Of a DNA stretch of 64,000 bases, positions 46,126 to 55,262 are shown one piece after another. The position numbers and the translations under genes are program-made. This stretch comes from Undaria pinnatifida (lineage: Eukaryota; Sar; Phaeophyceae; Laminariales; Alariaceae). The stretch spans positions 13,671,890-13,735,889 of the forward strand of contig JABAKD010000025.1 of the NCBI GenBank assembly GCA_012845835.1. The letters are read 5' to 3'. The stretch's first letter is position 1, and each line of letters starts with the position of its first letter. The notes under the pieces were generated by a model that saw only the letters and a list, made by a program, of their open reading frames with translations, searched no databases and was not told the origin of the DNA.

Positions 46126-46822
46126 CGGATCATACGTTTTTTTACAGACAAAACGGCATTTTTTTCAAGATACTTTCCACTTTGTGCTTGCAGGGGCACT
46201 CGCTTTTTTTGTGTTGTGGAACTTCTGCTGCTTTTTTTCCCACAGAGGGAAAAGACGGTTGTCCACCGTCTAGAATGTAGTGTTTGTGTGATAGACTCGT
46301 GTATTGCTATTAATAGCACGCCCTTTCCGCAACTACCTCGGGGGGCGGTGCACTCTGCGTCTCGGCCGAGAGAACCCTTGAGGAATAACTCAGGAAAAAA
46401 TGGTTCCTTCAGTGGAATCGTCACCCGGGGTACCCTACTCAAACATCCCTTCTAGATATGTTGAAACCCTTTGTCAACCTAACCCACATTTTATTTTCAT
46501 TTTCGACTTCGCCTCGGAGTTTGATCCCCACAAGAAAGGGCCAGAGAGGTGGTGTGTGCTCAAGCCAGGCTGCAGCTCAGCCACCACAATGAAGGTCGTC
46601 TTCGTTCATCTCGACCTGGGTATCGGTGAGACATGGGTAGTGTTGGTATGTTTTGCAGCATGAAGAGATAGATGCGTTGGGAAACCAAGGTACCTGGTAC
46701 GTGCTTGTACCTGCTGTGGTCGTAGTTGAACGAGAACATTTGCGGAGATCCCCGCAGTGCTCGGTACCGTGATATGTTGTCATATTCCCTGGTATACGGT
46801 GTGGTGCTGTGTTGTGCTGGCA
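46126..46822. other. Non-genic stretch before the pentamer satellite
   Basis: No gene or repeat is recognised, apart from T-rich tracts near 46137-46245. Confidence 0.35.
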
Positions 46823-47728
46823 GCTGTGCTGTGCTGTGCTGTGCTGCGCTGTGCTGTGCTGTGCTGCGCTGTGCTGTGCTGCGCTGTGCTGTGCTGCGCT
46901 GTGCTGCGCTGTGCTGTGCTGTGCTGTGCTGTGCTGCGCTGTGCTGCGCTGTGCTGTGCTGCGCTGTGCTGTGCTGTGCTGCGCTGTGCTGTGCTGTGCT
47001 GTGCTGCGCTGTGCTGTGCTGTGCTGCGCTGTGCTGTGCTGTGCTGCGCTGTGCTGTGCTGCGCTGTGCTGCGCTGTGCTGTGCTGTGCTGTGCTGTGCT
47101 GCGCTGTGCTGCGCTGTGCTGTGCTGCGCTGTGCTGTGCTGTGCTGCGCTGTGCTGTGCTGCGCTGCGCTGTGCTGTGCTGTGCTGTGCTGTGCTGTGCT
47201 GTGCTGTGCTGTGCTGTGCTGTGCTGCTGCGCTGTGCTGTGCTGCGCTGCGCTGTGCTGTGCTGTGCTGTGCTGCGCTGTGCTGTGCTGTGCTGTGCTGT
47301 GCTGTGCTGTGCTGTGCTGTGCTGTGCTGTGCTGTGCTGTGCTGTGCTGTGCTGTGCTGTGCTGTGCTGTGCTGTGCTGTGCTGTGCTGTGCTGTGCTGT
47401 GCTGTGCTAACTGTGCTGTGCTGTGCTGTGCTGTGCTGTGCTGTGCTGTGCTGTGCTGTGCTGTGCTGTGCTGTGCTGTGCTGTGCTGTGCTGTGCTGTG
47501 CTGTGCTGTGCTGTGCTGTGCTGTGCTGTGCTGTGCTGTGCTGTGCTGTGCTGTGCTGTGCTGTGCTGTGCTGTGCTGTGCTGTGCTGTGCTGTGCTGTG
47601 CTGTGCTGTGCTGTGCTGTGCTGTGCTGTGCTGTGCTGTGCTGTGCTGTGCTGTGCTGTGCTGTGCTGTGCTGTGCTGTGCTGTGCTGTGCTGTGCTGTG
47701 CTGTGCTGTGCTGTGCTGTGCTGTGCTG
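46823..47728. repeat. (GTGCT)n pentanucleotide satellite, ~180 units
   Basis: The satellite covers about 906 bp. The left half (to about 47270) mixes GTGCT and GCGCT units, with one GCTGCTGC slip at about 47224. The right half is almost pure GTGCT, with a single GTGCTAACT break at 47406. The pentamer has no stop in any of six frames, so frames of 180-460 codons on both strands are artefacts. Confidence 0.95.
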
Positions 47729-48214
47729 AGGACGCTCGTCCTACCGTCGCCCACCCCGGTACTACTCCTTCCACGAACGTGTAGCAGCAGCAACCACACA
47801 GAACAACAACACACAGCAACACAGCAACACAGCAACATAGCAGCAGCAGTAGCAGCAGCAGCAACAGCGGCAACAGCACTCGTCGTATGCAGAGCAGTGA
47901 AACAGCGGCACCTTTCGAGGACAAGCAGCAGCTGCAGCACAGCACAGGGACATCATCTAGTCTAATGGTGTAGTCAGAAAACGTTTATATCACCTATTTT
48001 TTTCGCTTGTTTTTTGGTGGTTGGTTGGTTTGGCCTTGGATCGCGACGTTTGACGGTTTCAATGCTGTTATTAATACATTTTCCTACCCGACTCCTACCC
48101 AATCACAGTTGGTACCAGGGGTACATCGCAAACTCCCTAGTAGTCCTTTGTAGGGTCGGGCGATAATGGCGGGTGTCGCCGCGCTAGTTTTTTTTTGTTT
48201 AGTCGTCACTTGTT
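47729..48214. other. CAG/CAA-rich flank of the satellite
   Basis: 47780-47945 is rich in CAGCAG and CAACA words. 47946-48214 has T-runs and no recognised feature. Confidence 0.4.
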
Positions 48215-48392
48215 ACTCTCCAGCTCAGTCTGTAAGAGGTCGACCTTCTGGGCAAGCCGTGGTCACAGGTGCCTTCCCTTCTCCTCACCCCGCGGTGCTT
48301 GCCTTCATTTATCGCGCCTAGGGTTCAGCATTCAATTCCCATTTTTCATTTGCTCAGCTTTTTGACGCTCGTCACTTTTTTGTCCAATTTTT
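48215..48392 (-). mobile_element. tRNA-derived SINE, copy 3, 3' half
   Basis: On the minus strand this reads as the SINE tail (words cttctgggcaagccgtggtc, acaggtgcc and gcgcctagggttcagcatt on the + strand). It stops at the left end of the hAT element at 48393. The remaining 5' half resumes at 50220. Confidence 0.75.
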
Positions 48393-48449
48393 CAAGGATA
48401 AGTTATGTAGGGTACGGGTAATGTCTGTAGGGTACTGGATATACTGTAT

Positions 48450-48835
48450 TACAGAACAAGAGGGTAATCTCTGTAGGGTACGGGATGTGCTACAGAACTC
48501 ACAGAAGTGTAGGGTATTGTGGCATGACCGCCACAGAACTCACAAAAGTGTTAAGAGTATAGTATACAGAACCGGAGGGTAATATCTGTGGGGTATCGAA
48601 TGTGCTACAGCACCTCACAGAAGTGTAGGGTATTGTGGTGCAACCGTCACAGAACTCACAGAAGTGTTAGGGTATTGTATACAGAACAGGAGGGTAATCT
48701 CTGTGGGGTACCGTATGTGCTACAGAACTCACCGAAGTGTAAGGTACTGTGGTGCAACCGTCACAGAACTCACAGGGTAGCCTCCGTAGGGTATCTGTAG
48801 GGTAACTACAGACGATCATTACCCTCGGTACCCGC
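48450..48835 (+). repeat. Left subterminal repeat array of the hAT element
   Basis: About three units of ~115 bp start at acagaacaagagggtaatct (48454), then about 48568 and 48684. Each contains tctgtggggta, gtgctacagaactcac, agaagtgtagggta and accgtcacagaact. Subterminal repeats are usual transposase-binding sites in hAT elements. Confidence 0.8.
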
Positions 48836-49315
48836 GCGAGTCTCTGTATTTGCACACTGCTGTTTGTGCCTTGGGTTCGAACCGTGCGCGCTTACGGCCC
48901 CTATATATCCCAATCCTCAACTTTCCAGGTGAAACGCGGATGACTACTGCTGTCGGCTTTGTAAATCCGACTCCTGCTAAAAACAACACACAAACATGAA
49001 CATAAAACTTTTACATTTACATTTACATTTAGACTATGCAACGTTTTCCAGTCAATAATGTTATCCAATCCTAATCCTCTACCTTCTCCACCTGCCAGAG
49101 GGAAAAAAAATTGAACGACGAAAAAAAAAGCAATACTTAATTCTTCACGTTGCAAGGAACCTGAGTGCAAAGGAATTTGTGGTGCGCCCCCACGACTATT
49201 CCTCGCCAGCAGGCAAGGGGCAAATCCATTCCCATCCGACTTTTTTCCAACACAAGAGCAGTAGCGAGAAACAAAGAGGGGTCTCTCCCAAACACCCCGC
49301 CCCCCAACAGTCAGT

Positions 49316-49669
49316 CTACAGGCCAATGTCGTTCGCGGTGCTGTTCACCACGTCGAAGGCGGCTTCAGCGGCCTTCAGGTCAGCGTCCCTCGCGCCGGTG
49401 AACCGTGCCGGCAGACACTTGCGGATATCCTTATCGGCGGTCATAGGAATGTCCTTCAACGCGGGGATGTGCTTGTAGTTGACCTTGAGGAACATCAACA
49501 TCTCCACCCAGTAGGTGTCGATGCGGCCCCTGTTGGGCGCGAGCAGGTTACCGCAAGCACTGAAGTCGCGCTCAACCTGCGCCGCACCGGCCTGAACCTG
49601 CCTCCGCCGCGTGCGAGTCTGTCTGAACATCGCCCGCGGTTTCTGGCGTAGAACCGCTGGGGTCTGCAT
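49316..49669 (-). pseudogene. hAT transposase C-terminal dimerisation fragment
   Basis: This is a minus-strand frame of 117 codons. Residues about 30-70 read AAQVERDFSACGNLLAPNRG, then I-D-T-Y-W-V-E-M-L-M-F-L-K-V-N. VERDFS...G..L.P.R followed by E-M-L-F-L-K-N is the hallmark of the hAT C-terminal dimerisation domain (Dimer_Tnp_hAT). The first ~28 residues are basic and do not look like transposase. An acceptor-like CGCAG just before the V-E-R codons suggests an exon start there. The catalytic RNase H-like core and the BED zinc finger are absent. It lies in the middle of the 1.8-kb hAT element and is surely non-functional alone. Confidence 0.75.
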
Positions 49670-49889
49670 GGCTCATGCTCCCTCTCAAACCGATACCGCG
49701 TGTCGTATTGTGTGTTTTGTAGCAGATGTGTTCTGTTGCTCTGATGAAGGAGGGTCCTGTTCTGTGTGCTGTGTGGTGTTTTTGAGGGTACGCTTCAAGT
49801 TTGACTGACGTCAGCCTCCCGGGGTAATCACAAATGTGGAGGGTAGTTCCACAAATGTTTACCCGTACCGCGGGTAATCGTGCCGCCGG

Positions 49890-50170
49890 CATACAGAACA
49901 AGAGGGTAATCTCTGTGGGGTACGGGATGTGCTACAGAACTCACAGAAGTGTAGGGTATTGTGGCACGACCGTCACAGAACTCACAGAAGTGTTAGGATA
50001 TCGTATACAGAACCGGAGGGTAATCTCCGTGGGGTATCGAATGTGCTACAGAACCTCACAGAAGTGTAGGTTACTGTGGTGCAACCGTCACAGAACTCAC
50101 AGAAGTGCAGGGTAATGTGGCGCTACGGTCACAGAACTCGCAGAAATTATCTGTAGGGTAAAACAGAGGG
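49890..50170 (+). repeat. Right subterminal repeat array of the hAT element
   Basis: Two units of ~114 bp start at about 49892 and 50006, in the same orientation as the left array and very similar to it (acagaac(a/c)(a/g)gagggtaatct, gtgctacagaact, agaagtgtagg). There is a partial third unit. Confidence 0.8.
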
Positions 50171-50219
50171 TAATTACCCCCGGTATAGATATGTGGGTAT
50201 CCTACAGAACTTATCCTCG

Positions 50220-50545
50220 GAATTTTCTAACTCACGCTCTCGCGCTTTTCGCCCGTCAAATTTTACGCAAAAACAGTCGCCGGCGAGCACGAGTGTTGTT
50301 GTTCTCACATTAACTCGCATAAGCAAGTCCGTGGTCACGAGACACGCTCCAGTCACTCTGGAGCTGAGGAATACCCCAGGGAAAACACAAGCAAATCACA
50401 AGTGGTACACGCGTGTATCGTACGTGGCTGATACGCACTCAGTGAGGCTTGAACCCGCGGCCTTGATATATACGCACTCGGTGAGACTTCAACCCACGCC
50501 CTTGACGTTAGTACGAACGAGATGCACCCACTACGAACTCCATCG
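50220..50545 (-). mobile_element. tRNA-derived SINE, copy 3, 5' half with duplicated tRNA-like head
   Basis: Read on the minus strand, the head at about 50545 gives CCCCGATGGAGTTCGTAGTGG, then GTGGGTTGAAGTCTCACC and CGAGTGCG. A second B-box block follows, GCGGGTTCAAGCCTCAC then TGAGTGCG. The body has tctaactcacgctctcgcgc on the + strand, as in copy 1. The repeated B-box segment (about 50440-50505) is peculiar to this copy. Confidence 0.75.
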
Positions 50546-50702
50546 GGGATGCCGACATTGGTACTGCCGAATTTCAAGCTGTAAGTTTGTTCAGGTTTTT
50601 TTTTTTCAGTGTGTACCTACTGCTGTAGTTTTGCATTACAAAACTGCTTTTTTTCGCCCGCAACCGTTTTGTTGGTGTATGCGCGCACTCCCACAAAAGG
50701 GG

Positions 50703-50995
50703 ACGCGTGCTACGATGGGAGATAACGAAGGTAATACACCATTTTTTCGCTGAAACGGGGTTCAGCATGACGTGCCGCTCCTTCCCCCGGAATCCTCGGA
50801 ATTTTTTTTTTTTTTTTTTCGTTGTTTTGCGACAATTTTCGCTAAATATCTATATTTGGCCATGGGATCGTTCATGTTACCGGGTATCATGGCACTTTTC
50901 TTCCAAAAAAAGAACGGATTTTGGGTTAAGAAGGGCTTCTCAAGTGAGAAGCCTCGGAAATGAAAACAAAAAATGGTGCACCTCTGGGGAGCACA
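50703..50995 (+). mobile_element. Family A MITE, degraded
   Basis: It starts GACGCGTGCTACGATGGGAG. It contains ctatatttggccatggg, caccgggtatcatggcac on a shifted word, and gtgcacctctggggagcac at the right end. A 20-T run lies at about 50802-50819. Confidence 0.55.
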
Positions 50996-51583
50996 AAATA
51001 TATACCAGGTATGTATATATATATATATATTTATCAAATGATGGTAACGACGTCAGCTGTGAGTTCGACGAATTTGCGGTCGAAACCTCATATTTGAAGG
51101 AGCCAGACAGGGCGGGGGGGGGTTACTTAAACCAAGTAAAAATAAAAACGGTTGGAAAAAAAACGCCGTAATTTTTCTCGATTCGCGCAGGAATCACAAC
51201 GCTTCGACATTTTTTTTTTCATTTTTGGCCTATCTTGGAGTTGTGGCTCCGTTTTGTCTTTTTTTTCGTGCTTCCTGTGCACGCACCTCCATCGTAGCAT
51301 CTTTCACGGATGCAAGTTTAAACCCATTTCCATCTCCTAAAGAAGTATCGTAGTCTAAATGCAAGCATTTTGCCCTCATGTCGGGAGTGCGGTGCTAAAA
51401 CTGTGCTAAAACGGCTCAAGCCTTTTTTTTGTGCGTAAATCGTTTGACAAGGTGGGGCGGAGATGCTAGTGGTCAATGCGGCAATGGCGGCTTTGCAGGC
51501 AGGACATGAGGTGGTCATCTACACTTCCCACCACGACAAGGGTCGCTGCTTCCGAGACACTACGGGAGACGGTGGGTATATGT
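50996..51583. other. Non-genic stretch with solo family G end
   Basis: 51035-51100 holds the family G terminal motif (gacgtcagctgtgagttcga, then cgaaacctcatatttg). The rest has T- and A-runs and no gene. Confidence 0.4.
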
Positions 51584-51712
<129 letters not shown>

Positions 51713-51889
51713 GATAGGTAGGTAAATACTGTAGATGGATACACACAGTCCTGGACATACATGTACAGATGTCTAGTGGGCAACATATAGACGCCCGCTT
51801 TCCCCAACAACAATCGCAGCTTCCGAGACTACGCGAGAGGGTGAGCGTCCGCTGTAGACCGATTGATCGATAGACAGACGGATACGATA

Positions 51890-52553
51890 GTTGGGTAGAT
51901 AGATAAATGTAGACAGATAGGTCGAGAAATGAGTAGATCGATAGATGAACTGATCGGTATGCCGGTAGATCGGTAAATCGATAGATGAAGTGGTCGGTAG
52001 ATCGGTAGATCGATAGATGAAATGGTCGGTGGATGGATAGATGGATAAATCGGTAGATCGATAGATCGGTAGATCGATAGGTCGTTAGATCGATAGATCG
52101 GTAGATCGATAGGTCGGTAGATCGATAGATCGGTAGATCGATTGGTCGGTAGATCGATAGATCGGTAGATCCGTAGATCGGCAGATCGATGGATCGATAG
52201 ATGGAGATATCGGTAAATCAAGAGATCGATGGGTCGGTGGATCGATAGATCGAGAGATCGGTAGATCGAGAGATCGATAGGTCGGCAGATCGATAGATCG
52301 GTAGATCGATAGATCGGCAGAGCGGTAGATCGGTAGATCGATAGATCGATATATCGGTAGATCGATACATCGGTAGATCGACACATCGGTAGATCGATAC
52401 ATCGGTAGATCGATACATCGGTAGATCGATACATCGGTAGATCGATACATCGGCAGATCGATACATCGGTAGATCGATACATCGGTAAATCGATACATCG
52501 GTAAATCGATACATCGGTAGATCGATACATCGGTAGATCGACACATCGGTACA
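51890..52553. repeat. 16-bp minisatellite (TAGATCGATACATCGG), left block
   Basis: Units of tagatcgata(c/g)atcgg change gradually: the 3' part is regular, while the 5' part is degenerate with 4-bp gata/gatc units. Its minus-strand translation (S-T-D-V-S-I-Y-R-C-I-D-L-P-M-Y-R) has a 16-residue period and stays open for 241 codons, but it is a repeat. Confidence 0.9.
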
Positions 52554-53161
52554 AGCTGGGCCGGCCAAGAAACCGATATTCCGTCAGTCGGGCATATTTT
52601 TTGAACGACAGTGACCCAACGCAAGCTGAGCATATCCTCGTAATCAGCTAGATACAGTGGTCATTTTAAGCCCTCCAGCTTGAGAATCTGCCAAGTTGGT
52701 GCCAAAAAAAGGGCTTGCCACTCACGTCTCCTTGTTTAAGGGCATGTGCATCTTGGGACGAGGAGTAGGGGCATATGCGTTTCATATCATGGGTCACTTT
52801 CGTTCGAAAGTCAGGGATGAATCCCTGAAATATATGTAAATTTGTATGCAGAGGCACTTCGGTGGAAACTTGGCCATGCACCCCTCAACTTTTGAAGTTA
52901 GGACCTTGACACGTGATTTGAATCAAGCTGAAAAAGAAATGAAAGTGGGATGCGAAAAAAAAAAAACGATGCACTTTTCCCCGCCTCAAGCTCCAGCAGA
53001 AATTTTGGGCCGGCCGTAGAAGGACATTTTTTTTGCATCCGGGTTTGAATGTGTTGCTCGGCTTGTTTCAAATCACGTGTCAAAATTTCAGATCCAAACT
53101 CCAAAAATTGGGTGTTATATTGCGATCTTGTCCCGATCAGGGCCTCTTGCCCGGCCCAGCT
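52554..53161. mobile_element. 608-bp non-autonomous element with inverted ends splitting the minisatellite
   Basis: The left end is AGCTGGGCCGGCCAAGA and the right end read inward is AGCTGGGCCGGGCAAGA, an inverted repeat with one mismatch in 17. The element separates two blocks of the same 16-bp satellite. An internal hairpin pairs 52908-52933 (TTGACACGTGATTTGAA) with 53066-53092. No coding capacity is seen. A target duplication is unclear (GTA near both ends). Confidence 0.75.
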
Positions 53162-53715
53162 CGTAGATGCACAGATCGGTAGATCGATACATCGGTAGAT
53201 CGGTAGATCGGTAGATCAATACAGCGGTAAATCGATACATCAGTAATCGATACTCAGTACATCGGTAGATCGATACATCGGTAGATCGATACATCGGTAG
53301 ATCGATACATCGGTAGATCGATATATCGGTAGATCAATACATCGGTAGATCGACACAACGGTAGATCGATACATCGGTAGATCGATACATCGGTAGATCG
53401 ATAGGTCGTCAGATGGGTAGATCGGTAGATCGTAAGATCGGTAGATAGGTAGATAGGTAGATAGGTTGATAGGTAGATCGATAGATCGATAAATCGGTAG
53501 ATCGGTAGATCGGTAGATCGGGAGATCGATAGATCGGTGGATCGATAGAACGGTAGATCGGTAGATCGATAGGTCGGTAGATCGATAGGTCGGCAGGTGG
53601 GTAGATCGGTAGATCGGTAGATCGATAGATCGGTAGATCGATAGATGTATGTAGACCGACAGATCGAGAGATGGGTAGATCGATAGATCGACAGATGGAC
53701 AGATCAGTAGATCGA
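53162..53715. repeat. 16-bp minisatellite, right block
   Basis: Same unit and orientation as 51890-52553, here with regular units at the left and tagataggtaga-type degenerate units further right. Frames on the minus strand are repeat artefacts. Confidence 0.9.
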
Positions 53716-53754
53716 TTGGTGATCGGGCAGATACATCGGTGAACACATGTCTGG

Positions 53755-53965
53755 ACATACACCAGCGTAGAGTTCGATGAAAATCGACGAGCATTTGAAG
53801 CTGAAAAGTAGGAATACTGAACACAATGCGCGATAAACCGCAAGGCACGTACCGGTGGGGAAAAGAGAAGACACCTGTGACCACGCCTTGTCCCAGAGGT
53901 CACCGAAGGCAAAACCTGTTACGAGTTGAGCTGGAAAGCAATAACTGAATATAATAAAAAGATAA
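53755..53965 (+). mobile_element. tRNA-derived SINE, copy 4, 5'-truncated
   Basis: It contains gcatttgaagctgaaaagta, gaacacaatgcgcgataaa, gacacctgtgaccacg(cc)ttgtcc and acgagttgagctgg, then an A-rich tail. The tRNA-like head is missing, as expected for LINE-mobilised copies. Confidence 0.7.
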
Positions 53966-54083
53966 AGGTAAACATGTACCGGTATCAATTGCTCAGAGTA
54001 TTGTTTTTACCATGCTCGAGCGTAGCGAGGTTCTAATTCTCCGAGTGCGCCACAAAAAATGGCCCATTTCCAGCCTGATGTTT

Positions 54084-54213
54084 CCATTTCCTGTTGCCCC
54101 ACCCGGCCACCGGGATCTCCGAAACGGAAATCTTCTATAAATATTTTGCCATTTCCTGTTGCCCCACCCGGCCACCGGGATCTCCGAAACGGAAATCTTC
54201 TATAAATATTTTG
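54084..54213 (+). repeat. Exact tandem duplication of 65 bp
   Basis: 54084-54148 and 54149-54213 are identical (ccatttcctgttgcc...cttctataaatattttg). No difference is visible over 65 bp, so the duplication is recent. Confidence 0.95.
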
Positions 54214-54294
54214 AACTACAGTACGTACGTATTGTTGTAGCACCAACCATTGTGGGGCGCATACACAATCGCCCAACGATAGCAAAGCCATGTT

Positions 54295-54445
54295 ATTGTA
54301 TTGGGTTGGGCTGGGTTGGGTTGTGTTGGGCTGGGTTGGATTGGGTTGGGTTGGATTGGTTTGGGTTGGATTGGATTGGATGGGATTGGACTGGGTTCGG
54401 TTGCGTCGGATTGGGTGAGGTTGGGTTGGGAAAGGTCAGGTGGGG
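54295..54445. repeat. Degenerate (GGGTT/GGATT)n pentamer repeat
   Basis: TTGGG and TTGGA units, the reverse-complement type of the repeat in intron 2 of gene 2. It gives W-V-G-L frames that are not genes. Confidence 0.9.
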
Positions 54446-54877
54446 TTGGGGCTTGCTCGACGACAATTACAAATATCCTTCCGTGGGGATTTCTAGTGAG
54501 ATGTGCATTCCCTTTTCTTTCTTAGGTATCGTTGTTCTCGCGATACTCGTTTGTGGATTTGATAGTCCTTGTGATATTTTTTATCGGTGTAGCTAATTAT
54601 TTTTTAATAGCATGCGTGTGTGTGTGTTTTTTTTAATGCTTTTGCTGTTCGTGTTTTTTGAATCGACAAGGCGCTCTCGCAGGGCTTATCCGTGTGCGGG
54701 GCGACTGGCTGCCGAGGCACCTCATTTTCGGGAGATTCACCGCTCTCTGCGCCATAGTCAGGTACGTTGTCGAGCCTGCCGCTCATTCGAGAACATTGTT
54801 TGCCGGCTGTGACCGACCATTACTCTTTGCAGGGCCTGTCGCGGGTCATCTAACTTTTCACGGGTCGGGTCGGGTCA

Positions 54878-54922
54878 GTCACGGGTCGGGTCTGGTCAGG
54901 ATGACCCGACCCGACCCGTGAC
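54878..54922. other. 21-bp-arm hairpin of CGGGT units
   Basis: 54878-54898 (GTCACGGGTCGGGTCTGGTCA) pairs with 54902-54922, 20 of 21 positions, across a 3-nt loop. It lies just before the head of SINE copy 2 and is preceded by a partial copy of the same GGGTC units (about 54842-54877). Confidence 0.85.
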
Positions 54923-54929
54923 ATACCGG

Positions 54930-55262
54930 CGTCCCCGATGGAGTAGCAGATGAATCTCGTCTCCGGTAATGTCAAGGTCGTGGGTTCACGTCTCACCGAG
55001 TGCGCACTCGTGCTCGTAGGGAGTTTTCTTGCGTAAAATTGACGAGTTAAAAAACCCGAGAGCTGGTGAGTAAAGTTCGATGAACTCGGTGAGCTTGAAT
55101 GAGCTGAAAGGTAGGATGGCTGAACCCTGTGCGTGATAAAAATGAAGGCGTGTACCGGGGGGAGGGAGAGGGGAGGACACCTGTGACCACGGCCGTGTCC
55201 AGAAGGTCGCTGAGGGTAATAACACCTCGTACCAGTTGAGATCGAAAAAAAAAAGTTATAAT
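54930..55262 (+). mobile_element. tRNA-derived SINE, copy 2 (full length)
   Basis: Head: CCCCGATGGAGTAGCAGATG (A-box-like TAGCAGATG), then GTCGTGGGTTCACGTCTCACC (B-box-like), then CGAGTGCGCACTCG. Body: ttgcgtaaaattgacgagtt, gtgagctt, ctgaaccctgtgcgtgata. Tail: cacctgtgaccacgg, gtgtccagaaggtcg, accagttgagatcg, then a 10-A run. No protein is encoded. Confidence 0.8.

Larger units (their letters stand above)
48393..50219. mobile_element. hAT-type DNA transposon, 1827 bp, inserted in a SINE
   Basis: The left end reads CAAGGATAAGTTATGTAGGG. The right end read inward is CGAGGATAAGTTCTGTAGGA, so the inverted repeats match at most positions for about 20 bp. The 8 bp outside are CAATTTTT and GAATTTTC, six matching, which fits an aged 8-bp hAT duplication. 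Internally the element has arrays of ~115-bp subterminal repeats on both sides and, on the minus strand, a hAT C-terminal dimerisation segment. The transposase is too short to work, so this is a deleted, non-autonomous derivative. The split SINE halves on both sides give an independent check of the ends. Confidence 0.85.

Noticed and set aside
46560-47945. 461-codon minus-strand frame and 306-352-codon plus-strand frames
   Set aside because: They are translations of a GTGCT pentamer that has no stop in any frame (S-T-A-Q-H and C-C-A-V-L periods). There is no start context, domain or splice evidence.
48393-50219. LTR retrotransposon, because similar arrays lie on both sides
   Set aside because: Arrays are tandem subterminal units, the outer ends are inverted rather than direct repeats, and the coding remnant is a hAT domain, not gag-pol.
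51829-52633. 241-, 182- and 116-codon frames rich in S-T-D-V-S-I-Y-R
   Set aside because: Three overlapping frames on one strand with the same 16-residue period come from the 16-bp satellite, not from a gene.
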